Assembly: GCA_001632425.1 (NCBI GenBank)
Contig: KV425586.1
Span: forward strand, 62,001-126,000
Source of the DNA: Neolentinus lepideus HHB14362 ss-1
Taxonomy: Eukaryota > Basidiomycota > Agaricomycetes > Gloeophyllales > Gloeophyllaceae
Length of the DNA stretch: 64,000 bases
Direction of reading: 5' to 3'
A program made the position numbers and the translations under genes. Shown here piece by piece: positions 44,724-55,495 of this stretch (positions within the stretch are counted from its first letter, which is position 1; each line of letters opens with the position of its first letter). The notes beneath the pieces were generated by a model. The model was given only the letters and a program-made list of their open reading frames with translations. It searched no databases and was not told the origin of the DNA.

Positions 44724-46484
44724 TCACTCTTCTGACTTGCCATCCACCCCCTCTTCCGCTACAGCAGCATCATTGCCACTGGTCGCAACGATGTCGACAT
44801 CGCCCGTCACCACCACCTCTTCCTCAACCACGTTGTCTTCGTCCTCGTCTGGTTCAGTTACGGTCTCGCCAAAGACATCTTCAACGTCGTCATCGTCGTC
44901 ATTGCCGCCATCTTCAGCCCCAAGTGGACCGGTCCAGTCGACCCAAGGGATCGCCTCTCTCAGATCCTTGGCGTCCTTCCCCTCCAGGTTAACCGCATAT
45001 CGAATGGTAAGGTTTTTGACGTTTGTCTCTGACTGGAGACACTGACAAGACCTTAGCAGGAGATCTACAAAATCGTCTGCGCTGTTGTCATGGTAAGTCT
45101 TCCGGAACCGCACGTAATGCAGCTCCATCTTCCACAGTCGAGAACATACAAGTTCAGAACGCCATGTATCGTTGCGGGCACTGAAGTCCCTTTTAAGTAC
45201 ACGCACTAGGCGCGAAGGGAATGGACCTATCATGGTCCGAGTCGGGGGTAAGCCAGGAGCATTATATGCTCTCATGTCCTCGATTTTGAGGACCGTGACC
45301 TGCTTCAGCGAGGGTTTCAAGTCCTCTGCCAAAGCATCGTACACTTGGGCTTCCTCTTCTTCCTGGTAGGAACTGAGGACCAACTCCAGTTTTCCCTGCG
45401 ACTTGAGTTCCAGCTGCGACCTGAGTTCCGGCTGCGACCTGAATTTCTGCTCGCCGGCACTTCTCGTGTGTGCTCCATTCGCTACAGCTCCACGTTCCTC
45501 AAGCGCCGGAGCAAAGACCATATTCGTGTGCGCTGTGTTCACGTGGTACAAATTGCATGTCTTGAACCCATTACAGCTTACGATCTCATTGATTTTGGGG
45601 CTGATGGTCTTGATTATAGCCTTGACTTCGTCTAGGTCTAAATCGTCGCACTCGACCTCGAGAGTTATAGATGCGCTGGAGGGGAGAACAATGTGTGTGA
45701 ACATGTCTGCTGCGGCTGTATTCCTGACAGGCAGTACCAATTTCTGTAGGCGCGGGAGGTCGATGTCTTGCCTGGTGCCGTCGTCTATGACAGTAGCGCA
45801 GACTGCCAAATGTGTCAGGTTGGGTTTTGCTCCCATCCTGCCGAACGCCATCCAAATGTCACTGGCTGGGACCTGGACATTCCCGAGCACCTCCAGCCGC
45901 TCTATACTTTGCGACATTAGAGGCTGTATTGTTGTGAGGGAGAACCGGCAAGTGATGAGCTCCTTCACCATGGGAGCAGAGAAGGGGACAACGGAGGTAG
46001 CCGGTACCGGGTCAGTGACGCCGTATGTCCATAACCGCATACGTTCGAGCCGTCTCATCTGCCACGGCTCCCTTCCGTTGCAGAACGTCTCCCACATCGC
46101 ACCCGGCATCTCCATGTCCAGCGAGACGATCTTATCTGAGAACTGCTCCAGCACGTCGAATAGGTGTGTTCTCGTCTCCTCGCTATCCGAGTCATCTGTC
46201 ACTCGTATGGCAAGGCGCACGGATGGCTTGAAGGCCCTTTCCAGGAACAATGTGGTCACGTCAGGATTGACGGCCACGATCTCATTCCAGAGACTCTTGC
46301 GCATCTTCAGAACCCCGTACCATTGCCGACATACGTGCCCAATTTTCATCCATGAGAGGGAGGAGAGCCCATTGGCAGCGGCGGTCGTTTTCTCCACGTC
46401 AACAGCCAATACGAGAATATTGTCCAGTAACTCAAGGGGAAGGACCTTGATAGGGGCGGATGCGCAGTTGATGTAGTTGACCAT
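44724..46484 (-). CDS. F-box-like domain protein, array copy 1
   Basis: Single exon, 586 aa. N-terminal F-box-like motif IKVLPLELLDNILVLAVDVE (about residues 12-31), with the second helix LSWMKIGHVCRQWYGVLKMR and W in SLWNEI. The body (100-480) is Leu-rich without clear repeats. The tail from about residue 510 is very acidic (GNDDDDDVEDVFGE; EPDEDEDNVVEEE). A variable middle block has tandem RSQPELRSQLELKSQ units not found in full in the other copies. Likely an SCF substrate receptor; target unknown. A 116-nt candidate intron (GTAAGC at 46605 to AAG at 46490, branch CTGAC) may lie in the 5' UTR and is conserved in all three copies. Codon frame is fully open. Confidence 0.82.
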   Translation of the reverse strand: MVNYINCASAPIKVLPLELLDNILVLAVDVEKTTAAANGLSSLSWMKIGHVCRQWYGVLKMRKSLWNEIVAVNPDVTTLFLERAFKPSVRLAIRVTDDSDSEETRTHLFDVLEQFSDKIVSLDMEMPGAMWETFCNGREPWQMRRLERMRLWTYGVTDPVPATSVVPFSAPMVKELITCRFSLTTIQPLMSQSIERLEVLGNVQVPASDIWMAFGRMGAKPNLTHLAVCATVIDDGTRQDIDLPRLQKLVLPVRNTAAADMFTHIVLPSSASITLEVECDDLDLDEVKAIIKTISPKINEIVSCNGFKTCNLYHVNTAHTNMVFAPALEERGAVANGAHTRSAGEQKFRSQPELRSQLELKSQGKLELVLSSYQEEEEAQVYDALAEDLKPSLKQVTVLKIEDMRAYNAPGLPPTRTMIGPFPSRLVRVLKRDFSARNDTWRSELVCSRLWKMELHYVRFRKTYHDNSADDFVDLLLRSCQCLQSETNVKNLTIRYAVNLEGKDAKDLREAIPWVDWTGPLGAEDGGNDDDDDVEDVFGETVTEPDEDEDNVVEEEVVVTGDVDIVATSGNDAAVAEEGVDGKSEE

Positions 46485-47187
46485 GATTGCTTGAGAAGGT
46501 AGGTGCGGTCAGATTGGTGTGGGTAGGAGGAATAAGCACGAAGCGAACATAGGCGGCACCGGTGGCATGCGCCACGACGACGCGATCCAAGTCAAATAAG
46601 CTTACCTTCAGTAGGTATGGCTGAGATGAGGACTTGAGAGTATTGTCGAGATACAGTATTGCAGATAGGAAGACGGTTCGATTTCTCTGGTGGTAGGCAT
46701 CAGTTGAACTCTGCATGTCGACGACCTCAAAGGAAAAGGCGACGGACGTACCGTATGTGCTTCGGAGTTGAGCGATGACTTATTGCTTCTGTTTGTGGAG
46801 CAAAGTAGCCTGTATATGAATAGATACAGAATAAATCGTCCGAACTGACTGTCCAGAGAGTGAAATGGGTATTTGCGAGACTGAAGATCGTCGTTTGTTT
46901 GGCCTGTGGCACGGTTCCCACGCCGCTCCTTTGTTCCTTCCGCCGCGCATGCTGCGCTCTGCCGTGCTCTTCACTTCATTCTCGCCTGACCGATGAACAG
47001 AAAGCAAGGATGCATCTTTTACGGTAAATAGGATTCACAGATTCATCAGCCCTTCAGGTCATCCATTATTAGGGGCGGGCCAAAATAGACTTCAATATTG
47101 TGTAATCCTGCTACAGCCCCTTCCATACTAATATCGTACATTATCTATTGCCCTAATACCATCACAAAATACTGCCTATCAAGTCTA
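46485..47187. other. spacer with 5' region of F-box copy 1
   Basis: About 700 bp repeated in each unit (51754-52463 and 57209-57887 are the counterparts). It contains the candidate 5'-UTR intron (46490-46605) and the promoter of the F-box gene. A short minus-strand frame overlapping the F-box start is conserved only because the DNA is recently duplicated. Confidence 0.5.
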
Positions 47188-47700
47188 AGGAAAGGTATCT
47201 GAATCACGTCCCCACATCAGTCCAACCCACTCTAGTCTCGACATCGCAAACGGAAGAACGCACCCCGGCGAAGTACTTGTCAAGTTCCTCAGCGGAGAAC
47301 GGCGTCGGCTCCGAGCTCCCCATATGACCCTTGTCAACAAGAACCTCGCCGATCACCTTCGCGACCTCATACTGCGTAAAGTGTCCGTTCTCGCCGAAGT
47401 AGAAACCTTGCCAGCCGTGGGGCGTGCTCGGGTCCCTGCGGGCCTTGTCGAACAAGACGATGTACAAGTCGACAACTACAAATTGAATGTCGATGAGTCT
47501 GATTTCGACACCTTTACATAGATTGAGAAGAGACGCACTCTCGTCGATATGGACGAGCGGCCAGATGTTCTTCCCAGGTCCGACTATACCGCTCTCCCGA
47601 CGGTCCCAAGAGACCCGTATCATCGTCGGAAGGTGCATTGAGTGGGGGTTGCTGATGCTTCTGTTGAAAAGTGGCCCTGAAAGTAGCCCAAAGATCGAGG

Positions 47701-48090
47701 ATGGTAAGATGATGTGCGTGCGGACATATCCTGAATGTCGCTGTCAGGAAATTACGTTACACGACTGTATAAATTGCGAACCTTCTTTCCCCACAGTTTT
47801 ACTCCATCCAGAGTGAGGGATGATGCTTCATAGAGAACACGATGTGCGAGAAGATGAGATTTGACGCGTACCATCTCCACGATCGCAGTATCGACCCACC
47901 TATGAGGCTGTTGGGGCCCAAGAGTTTCGATCTTCGCAATGTCAAGGTCAGAGTAGTAATCTTCCGTCGCATACTTTCCTTCTGCATTGTCGACAAGAAC
48001 ACTCGCAGTGTCGCAGTCATAAATGAGAAGTTTGTTGGGTCAGTTGTACGAAGTCAACAGACCTGTTCCAGACAATCATGCTGGAGTGAA
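47701..48090. repeat. 390-nt block identical to 53146-53535
   Basis: All 390 bases match the counterpart in unit 2, base by base, while flanking sequence differs at roughly one base in seven to ten. Contains the 80-nt insertion and the lost splice acceptor. Confidence 0.95.
47797..47876. other. 80-nt insertion in NmrA copy B
   Basis: Absent from copies A and D; identical to 53242-53321 in copy C. It sits between ATCGTG and CTGTGGGG on the coding strand and is not a multiple of three. No obvious target-site duplication or terminal repeat. Confidence 0.85.
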
Positions 48091-48779
48091 CAAGACCTTC
48101 GTGCAAGGTGCAATATGTCACTTACTGTGTGGATGAGGACATGCGTTGTGCCCGTCTCTACGTGGCTTTTCTTAAGTCCCTTCAGGATGGCTCGAGTAGC
48201 TAGGAGATCATCACAGTCAGGCCAGAAACAATTAGTTTAGAACTTCGTCATAGCAGCTTATATTGCTCTTACGATGGAACAGACGACATCCAACGAAGCT
48301 ACCGCAGCTTCTACCTTGTCGAAGTCAGAAATAGAGCCCATGAGGGTCTTCACGCCCAAAGACTCGAGCAATTTTGCGCATTTCACACTAGTGCCGTAAT
48401 GTCGAAGGTGCTGGCTTCAGGGTGGGCAAGCAAGCGCTACACACAGAACGTAGCCTGAAGACACGGATCGAATTGTTAGCTTGCCAGCTATCATTTCTGA
48501 TTGCATTGAATATTGTACCCGTGGCTCCAGTCAGGAAGATCCTTGTTTTCGTAACCATCATAGTTTGTTCGGTATAGAGAAAAGGGTTGTTGCACGTCTT
48601 CCCCTGGCGGATGCATTTTAAACTCGAATCGCAATTGAATTCTTGAACTCCTTACAGTTTCCCGTCCCATTCGTAACAGGTGAGTTATTGGGAACTCTCC
48701 TCTATGTTCTTTGGTCACTTCAGCAAGCCAAGCGTTGAATGCAATACTGATGGGTTGTCATTATAAACAAAGATCATTC

Positions 48780-50005
48780 AGCCGAGTTACGTAGTTAATA
48801 ATGCACCGAATCAGCGATGGTGATGGCTTGGGATAGCTGAGTACGATACAGTTGGACGTGGCTCGATGGGACTGCACAAGTTAGAGCGAAAGGCTTCTGG
48901 TCCAGTGGCTATTCCGCCTACCAGAGCTCCCTCGCCCCCTTCAGTACGAAATTGAGATGCGAGCGATACTCTCGAGTAGAGTGGCAAATTGCTGACCGGC
49001 TCTTGGGGACGGTCGGAGTGCAGGGAGCAGATCTCGTAAAGAGGTTGTGCAATCGGACAATGGTAGCCAAGTCTGCACGCCACCGCCCACCGCTTCAATC
49101 GATGATACTCTGATGTTCCAAGTGGGCAGTCGCTTCGCTATGCACGGCAAGGTCAGCGCAGCTAGCGAGGAAGGGAGAACAATGAAAAATGATTCCTGAC
49201 CTACCTCGTGTATATTGTTGATTGATGATATCAGAATCGCGAGCAGTAAGAAACAGATAGAGGAAGAATCGCTAGAGAGAAACGGATGCGATAGCAGTAC
49301 CTGGGCTTTTCTCCGAAGACTCAGACTCTACAGATAAAGGAGAGAACAATGGCACAAAGTATGTGAAAGAAAAGAGTCTTCTGAGTCCGGCGAAGAGTCA
49401 CAGGGTAACGCGTGATGGAAGAGAGACAATTCAAACAGGATTTGATAGATCTAAAATCCTAAGCTAATCTTGGTCGCAGAATTTGTCAAACAAAGAGCAC
49501 TCATTGTTAACGGAGAAGAGGCGTGGACTGGCTAGTGACAGACACGAGGCAGCTCGAAGGATTTGGATAAGAAGCGGCGTGGTCATGGACATCTCGGTTT
49601 CCGTGAGCCTTGGGATCGCCTGGCTTCCAGTGCGCCTAGTCATTCAAGTTATCTGGAAGAGTCTGCGCCGTTGATAGCAAGGGAGACAGTGCCAGACTGG
49701 ACTGTGGCTATTTGTGGCTACAATGACTGCCACGGTGGCACCGGGAAATGCCGTTTGGCTGTAAAGCTGCGTTCACACTCGCCGTCCTTACTTCTAGAGG
49801 CTTTGCGAAAACGCTGCGATGGACGATCGAGTCAGTGCACTCAGAGCTCTACAAGATTCTGTCCCACACTTGTTCCAACAAACTGGCATTCCATAAATTT
49901 CACCCTACATCTTCGGCCGGGAAACTTCAAATGCGTACGATCCTCCAATTCTGGGTTGCATTGAGCCACAGGTAGATAATCTACGAATCTCTCTAGCACG
50001 CACTG
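48780..50005. repeat. segment U, copy 2
   Basis: Second copy of the unassigned block. The CHGGTGKCRLAVKLRSH stretch (plus strand, about 49720-49790) and the hydrophobic minus-strand stretch near 49220 are present but with different breaks from copy 1. Confidence 0.6.
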
Positions 50006-50013
50006 ACTGTTCA

Positions 50014-51753
50014 CTATTCTGACTTGCCATCCACCCCCTCTTCCGCTACAGCAGCATCATTGCCGCTGATCACAACGATGTCGACATCGCCCGTCACCAC
50101 CTCTTCTTCCTCATCCACGTCGTCTCCATCTTCATCTGGTTCAGTCACGGTCTCGCCAAACACGTCTTCAACATCGTCGTCGTCTTCATTACCGCCATCT
50201 TCAGCCCCAAGTGGACCGGTCCAGTCGACCCAAGGGATCGCCTCCTTCAGATCCTTAGCGTCCTTCTCCTCCAAGTTGACCGCGTAGCGAATGGTAAGGT
50301 TGTTAAGTTTCGTCTCCGACTGGAGAAACTGACGCGACCTTAGCAGGAGGTCCACAAAGTCGTCCTCAGTGTTGTCGCGGTAAGTCTTCCGGAACCGCAC
50401 ATAACGCAGCTCCATCTTCCGCAATCGAGAGCACACAAGTTCAGCGTGCCAAGTATCTCCGGGTGTATTGAAGTCCCTTTTGAATGTACGCACTAGGCGT
50501 GAAGGGAATGGGCCTATCAGGGTCCGGGTCGGGGGTAAGCCGGGAGCGTTGTACGCTCTCATGTCCTCGATCTTGAGGATCGTGACTTGCTTCAGCGAGG
50601 GTTTCAAATCCTCTGCCAAAGCATCATATACTTGTGCTTCCTCCTCTTCCTGGTAGGAACTGAGAACCAACTCCAATCTTCCCTGCGACTTGAGTTCTGG
50701 TTTCGACCTGAACTTCTGCTTGCCAGCACTTCCCGTACGCGCTCCATTCACTACACCTCCACATTCCTTAGGAGCCGGAGAAAATAGTATGTTTGTGTGT
50801 GCCGCGTTCATGTGGGACAAGTCGCATGTCTTGAACCCATTGCAGTGCACGATCTCATTGATCTTTGGGCTGATGGTCTTGACTATGGCCTTAACTTCAT
50901 CTAAGTCCAACTCGTCGCACTCAATCTCAAGAGTTATAGATGTACTGGAAGGGAGAATGATGTGCGTGAACACCTCTGCTGAGACAATACTCCTGACAGG
51001 CAGTACGAAATCTTGCAGGTGCGGGAGGTCGATGTCTTGCCTTGTGCCGTCGTCCGTGACAGTGGCGCAGATTGTCAAACGGGTCAGGTTGGGCTTTGCG
51101 CCCATCGCTCCTAATGCCATCCAGATGTCACTGGCAGGGACCTGAACATTCCCGAGCACCTCCAGTTGCTCTATACTCTGCGACATTAGAGGCTGTATAG
51201 TTCTGAGGGAGAACCGGCAAGTGATGAGCTCCTTCAAAATGGGAGCAGAGAAGGGGACGATGGAGGTAGCCGGTACCGGGTCAGTGACGCCGTACGTCCA
51301 CAATCGCATACGTTCGAGCCGTCTCATCTTCCACGGGTTCCTTCTGTTACAAAACGTCTCCCACATCGCACCCGGCATCTCCATATCCAGCGAGGTGATC
51401 TTCTCTGCGAACTCCTCCAGCACGTCGAATAGGTGCGTCCTCGTGTCTTCGTTATCCGAGTCATTTACCGGTCGTATGGAAAGGCGCACGGATGGCTTGA
51501 AGGCCCTTTCCAGGAACAATGTGGTCACGTCAGGATTGACGGCCACGATCTCATTCCAGAGACTCTTGTGCATCTTCAGAACCTCGTACCATTGTCGGCA
51601 TACGTGTCCAATCTTCATCCATGAGAGGAAGGAGAGCCCATTGGCAGCGGCGGTCGTTTTCTCCATGTCAACAGCCAGTACGAGAATATTGTCTAGTAAC
51701 TCAAGGGGAAGGACTTTGATAGGGGCGGATGCACGGCTGATGTAGTTGACCAT
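50014..51753 (-). CDS. F-box-like domain protein, array copy 2
   Basis: Single exon, 579 aa, fully open. Same plan as copies 1 and 3: F-box-like IKVLPLELLDNILVLAVDME, LSWMKIGHVCRQWYEVLKMH, Leu-rich body, acidic tail (NEDDDDVEDVFGE; EPDEDGDDVDEEEE). The variable middle block is shorter than in copy 1 (FRSKPELKSQGRLELVLSSY). Differences from the other copies are spread along the protein and do not disturb the frame. Expected role: substrate receptor of a Skp1-cullin ligase. The neighbouring NmrA copies B and C are both broken. Confidence 0.82.
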   Translation of the reverse strand: MVNYISRASAPIKVLPLELLDNILVLAVDMEKTTAAANGLSFLSWMKIGHVCRQWYEVLKMHKSLWNEIVAVNPDVTTLFLERAFKPSVRLSIRPVNDSDNEDTRTHLFDVLEEFAEKITSLDMEMPGAMWETFCNRRNPWKMRRLERMRLWTYGVTDPVPATSIVPFSAPILKELITCRFSLRTIQPLMSQSIEQLEVLGNVQVPASDIWMALGAMGAKPNLTRLTICATVTDDGTRQDIDLPHLQDFVLPVRSIVSAEVFTHIILPSSTSITLEIECDELDLDEVKAIVKTISPKINEIVHCNGFKTCDLSHMNAAHTNILFSPAPKECGGVVNGARTGSAGKQKFRSKPELKSQGRLELVLSSYQEEEEAQVYDALAEDLKPSLKQVTILKIEDMRAYNAPGLPPTRTLIGPFPSRLVRTFKRDFNTPGDTWHAELVCSRLRKMELRYVRFRKTYRDNTEDDFVDLLLRSRQFLQSETKLNNLTIRYAVNLEEKDAKDLKEAIPWVDWTGPLGAEDGGNEDDDDVEDVFGETVTEPDEDGDDVDEEEEVVTGDVDIVVISGNDAAVAEEGVDGKSE

Positions 51754-53145
51754 GATTTCTTGAGAAGGTAGGTGTGGTCAGATTGGTGTGGGTATGAGGA
51801 ATAAGCACAAAGCGAACATAGGCGGCACCGGTGGCATGCGCCACGACGACGTGATCCAAGTCAAATAAGCTTACCTTCAGTAGGTATGGCTGAGATGATG
51901 TACGTGAGAGTATTGTCGAGATAAAGTATTGCAGATAGGAAGTCGGTTCGATTTCTCTGTTGGTAGGCATCAATTGAACTCTGCTGTCGACAACCTCAAA
52001 GGAAAAGGTGACAGACGTACCGTATGTGCTTCGGAGTTGAGCGATGACTTATTGCTTCTGTTTGAATAACAAAGTAGTCGGTATATGAACAGATACAGAA
52101 TAAAGTGTCCGAGTGAGGTTCACTGACTGTCCAGAGAGTAATATGGGCACTTGCGAGACTGAAGATCGTCGTTTGTTTGGCCGGTGGCACGGTTCCCACG
52201 CCGCTCCTTTGTTCCTTCCATCATCCATGCTGCGCCCTGCCGTGCTTTCCTGTAATTCACTTCATTCTCGCGTGACGGATGAATAGAAATCAAGGATGCA
52301 TCTTTTACGGTAGACAGGATTTACGAATTCATCAGCACCTCAGTCCTTCCAGTTTTGGGATGGCTAAATCGACTTCATCGTGTAATCCTGCTACAGTCCT
52401 TTCAGGACTAATATCGTACATTATCTATTTCCTGATATCACCGCAAAATACTACCTATCAAATCTACCCAGAATACCGCTCTAAAACTGCCCTCAACCTG
52501 AATGCATCGTTAATCTGCCCATTCCCGATCAAAGCGTCTACTTCCGCCGGCACGCTCTCCAGCGCATCCTTGGTCGTCTTGGTTGGCTTCCATCCAATAG
52601 CACGAGACCGTTCAGCCTTGCAAGCGGAGTTCGTACCGAAGAAAGGAATCTGAATCACGTCCCACATCAGTCCAAACCACTCTAGTCTCGAAATCGCAAA
52701 CGGAAGAACGCACCCCGGCGAAGTACTTGTCAAGTTCCTCAGCGGAGAACGTCGTCGACTCCGAGCTCTCCGTACGACCCTTTCAACCAAAACTTCTCCG
52801 ATCGCCTTCGCGACCTCGTACTGCGTAAAGTGTCTCTTCTCGCCGAAGTAGAAACCTTGTCGGCCATTGGGCGTGCTCGGGTCCTTGCGGGCCTTGTCGA
52901 ACAAGACGATGTACAAGTCGAAAACTACAAATAGAATGCAGATGAGTCTAATTTCGACACGTTTACATAGAACGAGAAGAGACGCACTTTGGTCGATATG
53001 GACGAGCGGCCAGATGTTCTTCCCAGGTCCGACTATACTGCTCTCCCGACGGTCCCAAGAAACCCGGATCATCGTCGGAAGGTGCATTGAGTGAGGGTGG
53101 CTGATACCTCGCAAAGTGGCCCTGAAGCTATACCAAAGATCGAGA

Positions 53146-53535
53146 ATGGTAAGATGATGTGCGTGCGGACATATCCTGAATGTCGCTGTCAGGAAATTAC
53201 GTTACACGACTGTATAAATTGCGAACCTTCTTTCCCCACAGTTTTACTCCATCCAGAGTGAGGGATGATGCTTCATAGAGAACACGATGTGCGAGAAGAT
53301 GAGATTTGACGCGTACCATCTCCACGATCGCAGTATCGACCCACCTATGAGGCTGTTGGGGCCCAAGAGTTTCGATCTTCGCAATGTCAAGGTCAGAGTA
53401 GTAATCTTCCGTCGCATACTTTCCTTCTGCATTGTCGACAAGAACACTCGCAGTGTCGCAGTCATAAATGAGAAGTTTGTTGGGTCAGTTGTACGAAGTC
53501 AACAGACCTGTTCCAGACAATCATGCTGGAGTGAA
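53146..53535. repeat. 390-nt block identical to 47701-48090
   Basis: Partner of the block in unit 1; identity checked over the full length by reading both. Confidence 0.95.
53242..53321. other. 80-nt insertion in NmrA copy C
   Basis: Identical to the insertion in copy B, at the same exon end. Confidence 0.85.
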
Positions 53536-54252
53536 TAAGATCTTCGTGCAAGGTGGATTATGTCACTTACTGTGTGAATGATGACAGGCGCTGTGCCCGT
53601 CTCCACGTGCATTTTCTGAAGACCCTTCATAATGGCTTGAGTAGCCGGGACACCATCACAGTCGGCCTAGAAGCAATTAATTTATAACTTCGTCATATCA
53701 ACCTATATTGCTCTTACGATGGAAAAGACGACGTCCGACGAAGCGGCCGCAGCTTCGACCTCCTCAAAGTCAGAAATTGAGCCTATGATGGTCTTCACGC
53801 TGAAAGACTCGAGCAATTTTGCTTTCTCTCCATTTCGCACTAGTGCCGTAATGTCGAAGGACCTGGCTTCAGGGTGAGTAAGCAAGCACGGCAAGACAGA
53901 ACTGCCGATGTAGCCTGAAGACACGGATAGAATCGTTAGCTTGCCATCTATTATGTTTGATTATCGTACCCGCGGCTCCAGTGAGTAAGATCTTTGTTTT
54001 CGTGACCATTATAGTCTAAAAAGAGTCGTTGTAAGTTTTCCCCTGGCAGATGCATTTTATACTCGTATCGCGATTGGATTCTTGAATTCCTTATAGTTTC
54101 CCATCCCATTCGTAGCAGGTGAGTTATTGGGATCCCTCTTAGACGAAGATTAGGTTCAGGTTATAAACACTTCTCTATGTTCCTTGGTCACTTCAACAAG
54201 CCGAGCGCTGCATGCAATACTGATGGGATGCCATTACAAACAAAGATCATTC

Positions 54253-55487
54253 AGCCGAGCTACGTAGTTAATAACGCACCTAACCAACGATTGTGATGGC
54301 TTGGGATAGCCGAGTACGTTTCTCCCATAAGCCCATGCATACAGTCGGACGTGTCTCGATGAAACTGCACAAGTTAAAGCAAAAGATCTCAGGTCCAGTG
54401 GCGCCATTCCACCTACTAGAGCTCCCTCGCCTCCTTCAGTACGAAATTGAGATGCAAGCGATGCTCTCGAGTAGAATAACAAGTTGCTGACAGGCTCTTG
54501 GGGATGGTCAGAGTGCAAGGAGAAGATCTCGTAAAGGGGTCGTGCAATCGGACAATGGTAGCCAAGTCTGCACCCCACCACCCACCGCTTCAACCGATGA
54601 TGCTCTTATGTTCTATGTTCCAAATGGGCAGTTTCCTGACTGTGCAGAGCGAGATCAGCGCACTCCGAGAGGTTGGCGAGGAAGGGAGAATAAAGAAAAA
54701 TAACTCTTTACCTACTTCGTGTGTATTGTCGACCAGTGATATCAGAATCACGAGCAGTAAGAACCAGACAGAGGAAGAATCGCTAAAAAGAAACGGCTAT
54801 GATAGCAGTACCTCTTCTTCGAAGGCTCCGACTCTACAGGTAGAGGAGGGAACAATGACACAAAGTATGTGAGAGAAAAGAGTCTTCTGAGTCCAGCGAA
54901 GACTCACAGGATAACGCGTGATGGAAGAGAGAATTCAATAGATCTGAAATCCTGAGCTACTCTTGGCCGCAGAATTCGTCAAACAAAGAGCACTCATTGT
55001 TAAAGGACAAGACGCGTGGACTGGCTAGTGACAGACACGAGGCAACTCGAAGGATTTGGATAAGAAGCGGCGTGGTCATGGACATCTCGATATCCGTGAG
55101 CCTTGGGGTCGCCTAGCTTCCAGTGCGCCTAGTCATTCAAGTCATCTGGAAGAGTTCGCGCCGTTGATAGCAAGGGAGACAGTGCAAGACTGTACTGTGG
55201 CTATTTGTGGCTACAACGACTGTCACGGTGGCACCGGGAAATGCCGCTTGGCTGTAAACTTGCTGCATTCACTCGCCGTCCTTACTTCTAGAGGCTTTGC
55301 GAAAACACTGCGATGGACAATCGAGTCAATGCACTCAAAGCTCTACAGGTCCTACACCTGTTCCAACAAACTGGGATTCCGTAGATCTCACACTACATCT
55401 GGGAAACTTAAGCAAATGTGTGCGATCCTCGAATTCTAGGTTGTATTGAGCCACAGGTAAATAATCTACGAATCACTCTAGCGCGCA
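54253..55487. repeat. segment U, copy 3
   Basis: Third copy. Minus-strand hydrophobic stretch VWFLLLVILISLVDNTHE near 54730-54780 and plus-strand CHGGTGKCRLAV near 55220 recur. Confidence 0.6.
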
Positions 55488-55495
55488 CTGACTGT

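Larger units (their letters stand above)
47188..48561 (-). pseudogene. NmrA-like pseudogene, copy B
   Basis: Same exon order as copy D but broken many times. After the first intron GYIGGSVLQ is replaced by GYVLCVALACPP and a stop; a net 7-nt loss follows in the LVRNGEKAKLL region. The acceptor before the SGTG micro-exon is TG instead of AG (48073-48074), and the next acceptor is shifted by one base. An 80-nt insertion (47797-47876) replaces the VAAGEEG exon end. About 172 nt covering almost the whole last exon are deleted at 47187/47188. Other exons still read well (VGPGKNIWPLVHIDESASLL; GFYFGENGHFTQYEVAKVIG). A functional product is very unlikely. Confidence 0.85.
52464..54009 (-). pseudogene. 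NmrA-like pseudogene, copy C
   Basis: Exons 1-3 read well from MVTKTKILLTGAAG and GYIGSSVLPCLLTHPEARSF (the family motif GATGYIGGS is altered to GAAGYIGSS). DCDGVPATQAIMKGLQKM and IIHT follow. Then it shares the lesions of copy B inside the identical 390-nt block: acceptor TG (53518-53519), shifted next acceptor, and the 80-nt insertion (53242-53321). A separate 4-nt loss near 53113 breaks IASGPLFERG. The last exon (FFGTNSACKAERSRAIGWKP) is intact. I judge it non-functional. Confidence 0.8.

Noticed and set aside
45403..46476. Long plus-strand open frames (up to 357 codons) antisense to each F-box copy, also at 50690-51745 and 56175-57200
   Set aside because: They mirror the minus-strand codon pattern of the F-box genes, are Ser/Arg-rich with no domain, and differ in length between copies (broken in copy 2), so they are shadows.
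46432..46716. Minus-strand frame of 94 codons upstream of each F-box gene, present in all three units
   Set aside because: It overlaps the F-box start in another frame and spans a good intron (GTAAGC..AAG with CTGAC branch). Similarity is explained by recent duplication; more likely 5' UTR.
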